NCBI GenBank assembly: GCA_937858155.1 | Contig: CALLYM010000074.1 | Coordinates: forward strand, 1 to 57,560 | Reading direction: 5' to 3' | From: an uncultured Phycisphaerales bacterium | GTDB lineage: Bacteria; Planctomycetota; Phycisphaerae; Phycisphaerales; UBA1924 | DNA: 57,560 nucleotides | In this document: in pieces, positions 11,290 to 17,766 of the stretch | Numbering within the stretch: the stretch's first letter is position 1 | Layout: each line of letters starts with the position of its first letter | Position numbers and translations under genes: made by a program | Notes under the pieces: generated by a model | Databases searched by the model: none | The model's input: only the letters and a program-made list of their open reading frames with translations | Told to the model about the DNA's origin: nothing

Positions 11290-13605
11290 ATGCCAATGAA
11301 CCAGACAAAGCGAGCGTCGGTGTGGATGGCGGTCACGGCAGCGTGCTTGGCAGGTGCCGCCTTCAAAACCGCGGGCCAGTGCGAGCCGCAGTGGACCTCC
11401 GGTGGTCCAGCCGCGGGAATTCCAGGAACCGTCTACGACCTCTGCGAATGGGACATCGACGGTCCCGGCCCCCTCTCGCCTGTGCTCGTGGCGGCAGGCA
11501 GTTTCTATGTCGCCGGCGGCACGCGAGCCTCAAACATCGCGACATGGAACGGAACGCAATGGAGCCCCCCTGGCAGCGGGCTGTCCGACGGCGTCGTGCG
11601 CGCATTGGCGGCCATGCCGGACGGACGACTCGTGGCAGCGGGAACATTCCTGGTCGCGGGAGGGAACCCCGCGATCCGCGTAGCGCAGTGGGATGGCACG
11701 AGCTGGTCGCCCATGGGCGACGGTCTGGGCGGTGTGGCGAACAGCAATGTCCTCGACCTCGCGATCATGAGCGATGGCTCGCTGATTGCAGGCGGCATTT
11801 TCACGCAGTCGGGGACGACGAGCGTAACCAACATTGCACGGTGGGACGGGTCTCAGTGGGGTGCGCTCGGAAACACGGCTGGTACGCAGCAGGTGAACGC
11901 GCTGCTCGCATTGCCCAACGGGCGATTAATCGCGGGCGGGGCAATGGGCTCCTTTGTGGGCGCGGCGTCTTCCCACATTGCACAGTGGGATGGAGCCTCC
12001 TGGCAACCCCTCGCCGATGGGCTGCAGGGAACCGTGAATGGCCTGGGAAGCACACTCAATGGAGATGTCGTTGCGACTGGTATGTTTGACACGACACGCT
12101 CGGGCCTTGTCGTCCACCGTGTCGCACGCTGGGATGGCGCCGCATGGCACGCCATGGGCAACGGCATGAACCTCACAACTGTGAACGGGGCCGTCACAAG
12201 CCTCCCAAATGGCGATGTCGTGGTTGCTGGAGCTGTCGCTCCTACCAGCGCCGTTGGAACCTTCAGCGCTATCCGCTGGAATGGGACGACATGGACGGGT
12301 ATGGGAAGCTACCTGGGCGCAGGGAGGGCTATCGTGCAATCGTCGTCCGGACATCTGCTGCTTGGAGTCGGCGGCGCCGCGGCATGGAGCGGCACCGATT
12401 GGATCCCCGTATCCACCGGCAATAACGCCTCCATCTCAGCGCTCGCCGCGCTACCCGATGGCGACCTCGTCGCAGGTGGTCTTTTTACATCCTTCGGTGG
12501 CGTCGCCGCAAAGTTCGTCGCACGGCGGCACGACGGTGCTTGGTCGCCCATCGGCGCAGGCCGTGACGGAGCAGTCGCCGCCCTCAAGGTGCTTGCGAAT
12601 GGACGCATAGTCGCCGCCGGAGCGGGTTCGACGCCCACCGCCCGGATCGGAGAATGGGACGGCAGCCAATGGCAGCCGTACCTCTGCGGAGTGACAAACG
12701 GTATCGTCGCGTTGGAGACAATGCCGGACACCAGCGTGGTCGCCGGTGGCTCATTCGTCTCCGGGTGCGGCGCCCCATCCATGCTGCACGTCGGGCGCTG
12801 GAGCGGGCAATCGTGGACGCTCATCGGCGCGGGAGCGAATGACGACGTCAATGCGCTCGCTGTGTTGCCCAGCGGCGAGCTCATTGCCGGCGGCGCGTTC
12901 ACCACCGCTGGAGGAGTTCCCGCGAACCACATCGCCCTCTGGAACGGCTCGCAATGGCACCCACTTGGCGATGGTCTGAATGCAAACGTGTCGGCCCTTG
13001 CTGTTGCACCAAACGGAGACATCTTTGCAGGCGGGTCGTTTGTCTCGTCGGGCGCGATCGTCACACGCGGCCTTGCGCGCTGGGACGGGGCGACGTGGAC
13101 GGAAGTCGCAGGGGGTGTCGATGGCACGGTGCGAACCATGTTGCTCGCGGACGCCGACACTCTGGTCGTGGGCGGTGCATTCACCCACGCCGGTACGGTA
13201 CCCGCGAACAACATCGCTGTGCTTCAGTCGGGCGCCTGGCGAGCATTGGGGTCCGGCGTGGACTCCACTGTCGCCGCGATCGCACTCATGGAGAACGGCG
13301 ATCTCGCTGTTGGCGGCTCATTCCTCATCGCGGGCGATCAGGTATCTGCCTGCTTCGCCACCTGGGGCCTTCCGCCCGGCTGCCGCTGTGATCCCATCGA
13401 CTTCAACCACGACACACTCTTCCCCGACACCCTCGACATCGCCGACTTCCTCAGCGTCTTCGCGGGCGGGGTCTGCGATGGGCAAGGCCCAGGCGACTCG
13501 CCTTGCAACACCGATATTGACTTCAACAACGACACCCTCTTCCCCGACACCGACGACATCACCGCCCTCCTCCGCGTCTTCGGCGGTGGTACGTGCGTGC
13601 CGTAA
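11290..13605 (+). CDS. Secreted beta-propeller-like protein with two GC-type dockerin-like modules
   Basis: 771 aa from the ATG at 11290 (a second ATG at 11296 is equally usable); the much longer upstream open frame is antisense to the neighbouring genes. A signal peptide (ASVWMAVTAACLAGAAFKTAGQ) is followed by many tandem repeats of roughly 45-50 residues with the pattern Val-x-Ala-Leu, PNGDLVAGGxF, NIAxWDGxxW and PLGDGL, which resemble kelch or galactose-oxidase blades. The last ~70 residues hold two copies of the module DFN-x-D-x-LFPDT-x-DI...FxGGxC, a calcium-binding dockerin-like tag. It is likely exported and anchored or sorted by the tag; ligand unknown. A Gly-rich, AGG-rich codon usage reflects the repeats. 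Confidence 0.85.
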   Translation: MPMNQTKRASVWMAVTAACLAGAAFKTAGQCEPQWTSGGPAAGIPGTVYDLCEWDIDGPGPLSPVLVAAGSFYVAGGTRASNIATWNGTQWSPPGSGLSDGVVRALAAMPDGRLVAAGTFLVAGGNPAIRVAQWDGTSWSPMGDGLGGVANSNVLDLAIMSDGSLIAGGIFTQSGTTSVTNIARWDGSQWGALGNTAGTQQVNALLALPNGRLIAGGAMGSFVGAASSHIAQWDGASWQPLADGLQGTVNGLGSTLNGDVVATGMFDTTRSGLVVHRVARWDGAAWHAMGNGMNLTTVNGAVTSLPNGDVVVAGAVAPTSAVGTFSAIRWNGTTWTGMGSYLGAGRAIVQSSSGHLLLGVGGAAAWSGTDWIPVSTGNNASISALAALPDGDLVAGGLFTSFGGVAAKFVARRHDGAWSPIGAGRDGAVAALKVLANGRIVAAGAGSTPTARIGEWDGSQWQPYLCGVTNGIVALETMPDTSVVAGGSFVSGCGAPSMLHVGRWSGQSWTLIGAGANDDVNALAVLPSGELIAGGAFTTAGGVPANHIALWNGSQWHPLGDGLNANVSALAVAPNGDIFAGGSFVSSGAIVTRGLARWDGATWTEVAGGVDGTVRTMLLADADTLVVGGAFTHAGTVPANNIAVLQSGAWRALGSGVDSTVAAIALMENGDLAVGGSFLIAGDQVSACFATWGLPPGCRCDPIDFNHDTLFPDTLDIADFLSVFAGGVCDGQGPGDSPCNTDIDFNNDTLFPDTDDITALLRVFGGGTCVP

Positions 13606-13649
13606 GCAGCAGATGATCTACACAGCACAAAACGAAAGCCGACGATCCC

Positions 13650-14252
13650 TCAATCCCCACTCCGCCCCACCAGCAACCGCTCCAGCATGTTCTGCACGTG
13701 GTTGCCCTTCGCGTCCTCGCCCTGGTGCGGCACGCCCATCGCCCCCAGCACGCCGTAACCCAGGCCCACGTGGATCAGCACCCAGGCCACCAGTTCCGCC
13801 GAGAACACCCGCGCCAGCTTGCGGTCATCCTGCGCCCTTTTCACTTCCTTGGCCAGGAACGCGTGCAGGTTCGTGATGTGATCGGAGACCGCCTGGCGGA
13901 TATCCGCATCGTTCACTTCCGTGATCGCCTGCAGGAACACACGGTACGGCGCGCGCCCGTCGTCCCGCACCATCGGGTTGTCGCCGATCAGCCGCTTGAG
14001 GCGCTGCGCAGGGTCGGTCGCGCTGCTCAGCACCTGCTCCCAGTGCTTCAGCGTGTCCCGCGCCGTCCGCTCGATCAGCGCGATGAACAGGTCGCGCTTG
14101 CTCGAAAAGTGCCGGTAGATGATCGGCTCGGTCACCCCCGCCGCCTTCGCCAGTTCCGCCGTCGTCGCCCGCGCATACCCCTGCCGCGCGAAGAGTTCCA
14201 TCGCGCAGTCCAGCAACTGCTCACGGCGTTTGTCAGCGGGGAGGCGGCGCAT
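13650..14252 (-). CDS. TetR/AcrR family transcriptional regulator
   Basis: 200 aa. The N-terminal 55 residues form the classic TetR helix-turn-helix: REQLLDCAMELFARQGY, ATTAELAKAAGVTEPIIYRHF and SSKRDLFIAL. The remaining ~145 residues are a helical ligand-binding domain with no recognisable ligand signature. The likely target is nearby or itself; no obvious operator palindrome was identified in the ~90-base gap upstream. It lies downstream of yidD in the same orientation. Ends convergently with the secreted propeller gene. Confidence 0.92.
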   Translation of the reverse strand: MRRLPADKRREQLLDCAMELFARQGYARATTAELAKAAGVTEPIIYRHFSSKRDLFIALIERTARDTLKHWEQVLSSATDPAQRLKRLIGDNPMVRDDGRAPYRVFLQAITEVNDADIRQAVSDHITNLHAFLAKEVKRAQDDRKLARVFSAELVAWVLIHVGLGYGVLGAMGVPHQGEDAKGNHVQNMLERLLVGRSGD

Positions 14253-14343
14253 GACAAATGATAGTGCGAGCGAACATGCAGGGAAAGGGAAAAATCACAG
14301 GGGGCAGAGGACGCAAGAGGGAAAACCAAGCGGCCTTTCTCGT

Positions 14344-14625
14344 TCAATCCACCGGCACCGGGTCATACCCACCCTTGCTCAGCGGATGGCACCGCCCCAC
14401 CCGCTTGGCCGCCAGCCACGCGCCCCGAAAACCCCCATGCACGCGCAGCGCCTCCAGCGCGTACCACGAACACGTCGGCGAGTACCGGCACTGCCTGCCA
14501 ATGAATGCCGACAGCGTGAACTGGTACGCCTTCACCATCGCGATCAATGGCCACGCCGCGACGCGTAAAACCAGCGAAGGTGTCCCACGCACTTCTCCGC
14601 AGCCGACTTGCCCGCACCCGCTCAT
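14344..14625 (-). CDS. yidD: Membrane protein insertion efficiency factor YidD
   Basis: About 93 aa from the ATG at 14625; the frame is open further upstream but those residues overlap rnpA and are low-complexity. The YidD core is clear: LIAMVKAYQFTLSAFIG, then CRYSPTCSWYALEALRVHG and the closing GRCHPLSKGGYDPVP. YidD is a small membrane-associated protein that helps YidC-dependent insertion. Its start overlaps the rnpA stop as ATGA, the usual rnpA-yidD order of bacteria, supporting both start choices. Confidence 0.93.
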   Translation of the reverse strand: MSGCGQVGCGEVRGTPSLVLRVAAWPLIAMVKAYQFTLSAFIGRQCRYSPTCSWYALEALRVHGGFRGAWLAAKRVGRCHPLSKGGYDPVPVD

Positions 14626-15098
14626 GCCCTGCCCCCCGCCCCGCCCGTCCCCACCCGCTTCCGCCACGCCCTGTCGCTCTGCGCCATCAGTTCCCGCAGC
14701 GCCTCCCGCGCCCCCTCGAGCGTCAGCGTCTCCGCCGCCTCCCCACTCGCCGCAACGACAATGTCGTAGCACCGCACGCCGCACTCCTTGATCTCTTTCC
14801 CCTCCGCGCCCTCCGCGCCCTCCGCGTGCTCCGCGTGCTCCGCGGTCAACTGCCTCTGCTCCAGCCTGAACGCCTCGCGAATGAGCCGCTTCACCCGGTT
14901 CCTCGCCACGCCCGTGCCCCCGCGTTTGGCCACCGCAAGGCCCAGCCGATGAAACGCCTTCCCGTTGGGCATCGTGAACACCGCAAGCCCGCCCCTCCCC
15001 CCGCTCGCCTTCTTCATCCGCGCGTCGTACACCGCCTGGAACTCCAGGTCGTGGCGCAGCAGGCGCGTGCGGGGCAATGTCAATCGAGCCGAAGGCAT
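14622..15098 (-). CDS. rnpA: Ribonuclease P protein component
   Basis: 158 aa, longer than the usual 110-125. It is the protein subunit that assists RNase P RNA in 5' maturation of tRNA. The N-terminal RLTLPRTRLLRHDLEFQAVYD, the central LGLAVAKRGGTGVARNRVKRLIREAFR (RNR motif) and the following YDIVVAA strand are diagnostic. Between the RNR helix and the YDIVV strand a simple-repeat insert (residues about 84-100, AEHAEHAEGAEGAEG) and a few flanking residues have been added. rpmH, the usual upstream neighbour, is not here; instead a transglutaminase-like gene lies upstream after 26 bases. The stop overlaps the yidD start. Confidence 0.95.
   Translation of the reverse strand: MPSARLTLPRTRLLRHDLEFQAVYDARMKKASGGRGGLAVFTMPNGKAFHRLGLAVAKRGGTGVARNRVKRLIREAFRLEQRQLTAEHAEHAEGAEGAEGKEIKECGVRCYDIVVAASGEAAETLTLEGAREALRELMAQSDRAWRKRVGTGGAGGRA
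14801..14850. repeat. In-frame simple repeat insert in rnpA
   Basis: About 50 bases of tandem 9-base words (CTCCGCGCC and CTCCGCGTG) ending in CGCGGTCAAC, matching the arm of the inverted-repeat insert in purL (8659-8690). In the rnpA frame the 9-base period gives an Ala-Glu-His / Ala-Glu-Gly tripeptide repeat placed in the loop after the RNR helix. Only one arm is present, without an inverted partner. Confidence 0.8.
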
Positions 15099-15124
15099 GT
15101 CATCTCACACGAAAACCCCGCCCC

Positions 15125-16480
15125 TCACCGCCCACGCTTGGGCTTCTCATCCGACGGCCGCCGATCACGGTCCCCCCGCTCGTCCCGATCTTCTTCCACC
15201 ATGTACGCCAGCGGCCGCACCCCCTTCTCCCGAGCCTCATCCACCGAGATGAACCAGTAGTTGGGGTCCTCCTCGCTGTTCGCGAAGTGCTCGAGGTTGT
15301 CGCGGAAGTTCTTGCTCCCGATCGCGACCGCCTCCTCAAACGTGCGGAAGCTCGCCTCCTCGTACGTCTCGTGCTCGCCGAGCAACTTGAACAACTTGCC
15401 GAGGCGCGCCTCCTTCTGCTCAAACGCCTCCTTCCCCACGCGGCCCATCAGCGTCGTCTCCAGCCCCACCTCGTCGTCCGCGTCCTTGTTCGGACGGAAC
15501 GTGAGGAACGCGTGGTTGGGGATGGTCACGATGTGCGTCTGGATCCCGATCTTCCGCAGCACGCTCGCGAACATCACCGTCCCGTCGATGCAGTTGGCCT
15601 GCTTGTTCTTCATGCACTCATCCAGGAACCGCACGTGCTGGCTCACCACGCTCCGCTTCTGGGCCGACACCGTCGAAATATCGCTGTACCGGATGCCGCG
15701 GTTCTGGCACACACGCCAGACCGCGTACACCTGCTTCATCACTTCCTCGGGGTCCTGCGACTGATACCCGGTGAAACTCTCGACCACCCCGGTCGCCAGC
15801 GCGTCCTTCAGAATCCCATCCACCCACGGGTGGTCCTCGTTCACATACGCCGCGTACAGCCAGGTCGTGTCCGTGTACTCCTCCCCGATGTCGAACGCCA
15901 GCAGGCAGTCATTGATCGACCGCAGCGTGCAGGTCTTGGTGATCTCCTTCCACGGCGCGTCACCCACCTTCACCCGGAACGACACATCCACCGGCACCTG
16001 CTGCCGGTTCCGCAGCAGCTTCTCATACTTCCACTTGATCTTCGGCGAGAGCGAGTACGTCTCCCCCTCCGTCGCCAGCGTGCCCTCGAACGAGCTGTCC
16101 TGCATGATCGAGGGCGAACTCACCACTACCTTCACCACCACCCCGTCCGCCGGCGCGACCACGCCCACACCGAGCACGCCGAACGGGTCCCCCAGGTTCT
16201 TCTCGTCCTTCTCCTCTTCACCGTCCTCGTGCTCCCGCTCCTGCATCCCCGCCTGCGCTACCACCAGCGCCGGGAAAATGTTGCTGTGCGGCACCACCAC
16301 CGCCACAATCGGCCTCTGACCGTCGGTGTCCGGCTGCTCGTGCCTGACCTTGTCCGATGGAATCAGCAGTTCATCCAGCAGCTTGTGCTGCTTCTCCGGC
16401 GGGTCCTCCGCGTGAGCAACGGCCACGCCGGCACAAAGGCTGAAAGCGCAAGCGGCGAGAACTGATCGAATGGTCATCAT
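15125..16480 (-). CDS. Secreted transglutaminase-like protein
   Basis: About 451 aa from ATG 16480 (ATG 16477 also possible); this start gives a signal peptide (MTIRSVLAACAFSLCAGVAVAHA). The segment ANCIDGTVMFASVLRKIGIQ, followed ~15 residues later by IPNHAFLTF, is the Cys...His pair of the transglutaminase/arylamine-acetyltransferase-like papain fold, so it is likely a periplasmic protease or peptide-cleaving enzyme, or an inactive relative. The first half is beta-rich and unrecognised. The C-terminus is highly charged (DRDERGDRDRR). It lies 26 bases upstream of rnpA in the same orientation. Substrate is unknown. Confidence 0.75.
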   Translation of the reverse strand: MMTIRSVLAACAFSLCAGVAVAHAEDPPEKQHKLLDELLIPSDKVRHEQPDTDGQRPIVAVVVPHSNIFPALVVAQAGMQEREHEDGEEEKDEKNLGDPFGVLGVGVVAPADGVVVKVVVSSPSIMQDSSFEGTLATEGETYSLSPKIKWKYEKLLRNRQQVPVDVSFRVKVGDAPWKEITKTCTLRSINDCLLAFDIGEEYTDTTWLYAAYVNEDHPWVDGILKDALATGVVESFTGYQSQDPEEVMKQVYAVWRVCQNRGIRYSDISTVSAQKRSVVSQHVRFLDECMKNKQANCIDGTVMFASVLRKIGIQTHIVTIPNHAFLTFRPNKDADDEVGLETTLMGRVGKEAFEQKEARLGKLFKLLGEHETYEEASFRTFEEAVAIGSKNFRDNLEHFANSEEDPNYWFISVDEAREKGVRPLAYMVEEDRDERGDRDRRPSDEKPKRGR

Positions 16481-16604
16481 CGCGTCTCCATGCGGGTGAG
16501 GCTGAAGTGTAGAGGAGGCAGCCAACACCGCCCCCAAAGCCCGGATACTCCGCTGCAGGACGGAATCTGGCTGCGCCACGCATGTGCAATTAACACAACT
16601 TCTC

Positions 16605-16633
16605 TTGACAAGCATGGAAACATAGACGATACT
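16605..16633 (+). promoter_or_regulatory. Sigma70-like promoter upstream of a non-coding stretch
   Basis: A perfect TTGACA box at 16605-16610, 17 bases, then GATACT at 16628-16633 (4 of 6 matches to the consensus -10). This is one of the best sigma70-like promoters in the window, and it faces a region with no recognised gene other than a 36-codon ORF. Confidence 0.5.
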
Positions 16634-16654
16634 ATGACGTACAGAGTTTTTACC

Positions 16655-16765
16655 ATGAAGTCCTTTGTTCTCCAACTTCACGCTCCGGACCGGCTAGCAG
16701 GCCTCATGTGCCGCTATTGCCGCGATACGCGCGCCCTGCTTGATAGCTGGGCACCGCTGGCCTGA
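16655..16765 (+). CDS. Possible 36-aa short ORF or leader peptide
   Basis: ATG at 16655 about 20 bases after the promoter at 16605-16633; the frame closes with TGA at 16763-16765. The predicted peptide (MKSFVLQLHAPDRLAGLMCR and on) has no recognisable motif and no clear Shine-Dalgarno. Its stop lies just past the left arm of hairpin 1 described below. It could be a leader peptide or chance. Confidence 0.25.
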   Translation: MKSFVLQLHAPDRLAGLMCRYCRDTRALLDSWAPLA

Positions 16766-16810
16766 GCGTCCTCAACGCGGGTCAGCGGCCGGTGAAGGCT
16801 GCGACCCGTG
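16754..16810 (+). promoter_or_regulatory. Two mutually exclusive hairpins (possible attenuator or sRNA 3' end)
   Basis: Hairpin 1 pairs 16754-16762 with 16780-16788 (9 bp, one G-U). Hairpin 2 pairs 16776-16783 with 16803-16810 and 16785-16790 with 16797-16802, with one bulged A and a GGTGAA loop (14 bp). They share bases 16780-16788 and so cannot form together. No long T-run follows. The rest of 16482-17028 shows no convincing gene. Confidence 0.4.
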
Positions 16811-16985
16811 AACCCAGGTAAATCAGGCGTTTTGGGTGATTCCCGCCCGCCCTCTCCCTGGCCCTCTTCACACACGCAGCCCTCTCCATAACCGCAACCC
16901 GCACCGTGGTTGGTGTGCCGCCGCCCGTCGCACTCGGCAGGACACCACAAAGGGTATCAGTGCGCGCACGGAGTGATGAATGCGT

Positions 16986-17010
16986 AATGTAATATTATAT
17001 ACGTCACAAT
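16986..17010 (+). promoter_or_regulatory. AT-rich probable promoter of the tRNA cluster
   Basis: A sharply AT-rich block (TAATGTAATATTATATACG) in an otherwise very GC-rich region ends about 20 bases before the first tRNA. It includes TATTAT and TATATA, usable as a -10 box. I see no good -35 at the right distance. Confidence 0.4.
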
Positions 17011-17028
17011 CAACTACTTGATCATCAT

Positions 17029-17101
17029 GACCCTGTAGCGCAACTGGCAGAGCGCCGGATTGTCTATCCGGAAGTTGCGGGTTCAAGCCCCGTCGGGGTC
17101 G
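17029..17101 (+). tRNA. tRNA-Asp(GTC)
   Basis: 73 bases. Acceptor GACCCTG pairs with CGGGGTC; anticodon stem CCGGA/TCCGG closes loop TTGTCTA, anticodon GTC at 17062-17064; T arm GCGGG-TTCAAGC-CCCGT. The base at position 73 is G, as expected for Asp. One D-stem pair is mismatched. CCA is not encoded. A normal class I tRNA and the first of six in the cluster. Confidence 0.93.
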
Positions 17102-17121
17102 CATTGCGCGCACAACGCCAA

Positions 17122-17195
17122 GACGCCGTAGCCCAACCGGCAGAGGCCGTGGCCCGAGGTGCCACGAAGTGCAGGTTCGAGTCCTGCCGGCGTCA
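17122..17195 (+). tRNA. Atypical tRNA, anticodon GAG with short variable arm
   Basis: 74 bases. Acceptor GACGCCG/CGGCGTC is perfect, T arm GCAGG-TTCGAGT-CCTGC is perfect, anticodon stem GTGGC/GCCAC closes the loop CCGAGGT. The anticodon position reads GAG (Leu), but the base before it (position 33) is C, not the near-universal T, and the variable region is only 5 bases whereas Leu tRNAs carry a long arm. A normal tRNA-Leu(GAG) exists at 43349-43432. May be a degenerate or repurposed tRNA. Confidence 0.65.
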
Positions 17196-17215
17196 CTTCA
17201 GAGGAAAAACACACC

Positions 17216-17289
17216 GGCTCGGTAGCCCAACTGGAAGAGGCGGCCGCCTCAGAAGCGGCTTGTTGCAGGTTCGACTCCTGCCCGAGTCA
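17216..17289 (+). tRNA. Atypical tRNA, anticodon CAG with short variable arm
   Basis: 74 bases. Acceptor GGCTCGG/CCGAGTC (one G-U), D arm GCCCAACTGGAAGAGGC, anticodon stem GCCGC/GCGGC around CTCAGAA with anticodon CAG at 17250-17252, variable TTGTT (5 bases), T arm GCAGG-TTCGACT-CCTGC, base 73 A. T33 is present. CAG is a Leu anticodon, but the body is class I, unlike all ordinary bacterial Leu tRNAs. The D arm closely resembles those of the neighbouring tRNAs, suggesting local duplication. Confidence 0.75.
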
Positions 17290-17296
17290 TTGAAAG

Positions 17297-17382
17297 GGTC
17301 CGGTGCCAGAGCGGTCGAATGGACTGGTCTGCAACACCAGAGCGCTCCCAGCGCCACGCAGGTTCGAATCCTGCCCGGACCT
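17297..17382 (+). tRNA. Atypical tRNA-Cys(GCA) with long variable arm
   Basis: 86 bases. Acceptor GGTCCGG/CCGGACC perfect; anticodon stem CTGGT/ACCAG around CTGCAAC, anticodon GCA at 17331-17333; T arm GCAGG-TTCGAAT-CCTGC; base 73 is T, the key identity base for cysteine. But a 17-base variable arm with a GCGCT/AGCGC stem makes it class II, whereas tRNA-Cys is normally class I. Its 3' half (from the variable arm on) is nearly identical to the tRNA-Tyr at 17496-17582. Confidence 0.78.
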
Positions 17383-17397
17383 TTGATGGCTGTACCA

Positions 17398-17484
17398 GGC
17401 TCCGTCGCCCAACTGGCAGGGCAGGCGTCTCATGAGCGCCCATGGTCGCAAGACCACATGCGGGTTCGAATCCCGCCGGAGCCA
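17398..17484 (+). tRNA. Atypical tRNA, anticodon CAT with long variable arm
   Basis: 87 bases. Acceptor GGCTCCG/CGGAGCC perfect; anticodon stem GGCGT/GCGCC around CTCATGA, anticodon CAT at 17431-17433; 19-base variable region with a TGGTC-GCAA-GACCA hairpin; T arm GCGGG-TTCGAAT-CCCGC; base 73 A. The paired first base pair argues against initiator tRNA. Met and Ile2 tRNAs with CAT are class I, so a class II body is unusual. Confidence 0.75.
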
Positions 17485-17495
17485 TTCACGACACC

Positions 17496-17582
17496 GGGCC
17501 GGTGTCCGAGCGGTCGAAGAAGGGTGCCTGTAATGCACTCGCGCGGCAACGCGCCACGCAGGTTCGAATCCTGCCCGGCCCA
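17496..17582 (+). tRNA. tRNA-Tyr(GTA)
   Basis: 87 bases. Acceptor GGGCCGG/CCGGCCC perfect; anticodon stem GGTGC/GCACT around CTGTAAT, anticodon GTA at 17530-17532; variable arm with GCGCG-GCAA-CGCGC; T arm GCAGG-TTCGAAT-CCTGC; base 73 A. Bacterial tRNA-Tyr is normally class II, so this one fits its anticodon. It shares its 3' half with the GCA tRNA upstream. Bases 17583-17766 after it contain no gene I can support. Confidence 0.85.
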
Positions 17583-17766
17583 TTGAACCCAGCGCCCCGC
17601 CCGTAGAACAGTGGCCCGAGCAGCCGCCGCGTATGGCGTGGCAAGCATGCGACGCACACCCACAACCGGGGATTTGTGCACCCTATCTACCGGGTTTGTG
17701 CGACACTTTGATGTCATGCGCGCCCGCCCCCTTGGCGCAGCCCGCGCCGTGAGGTAGGGTTGCTCC

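Noticed and set aside
14626..14784. Upstream extension of yidD
   Set aside because: Gly-rich, overlaps rnpA; the ATGA junction at 14625 is the normal start.
16770..16815. SRP RNA S-domain lookalike
   Set aside because: GGTCAGCGGCCGG resembles the SRP loop, but the conserved AGCAGCC side is missing.
17249..17586. Minus and plus strand ORFs across the tRNA cluster
   Set aside because: Their repeated GFEPA-type peptides come from T-arm sequence; there is no gene.
17583..17766. Possible seventh tRNA after tRNA-Tyr
   Set aside because: A GCC/GGC-rich hairpin is visible, but there is no T arm or acceptor pairing.
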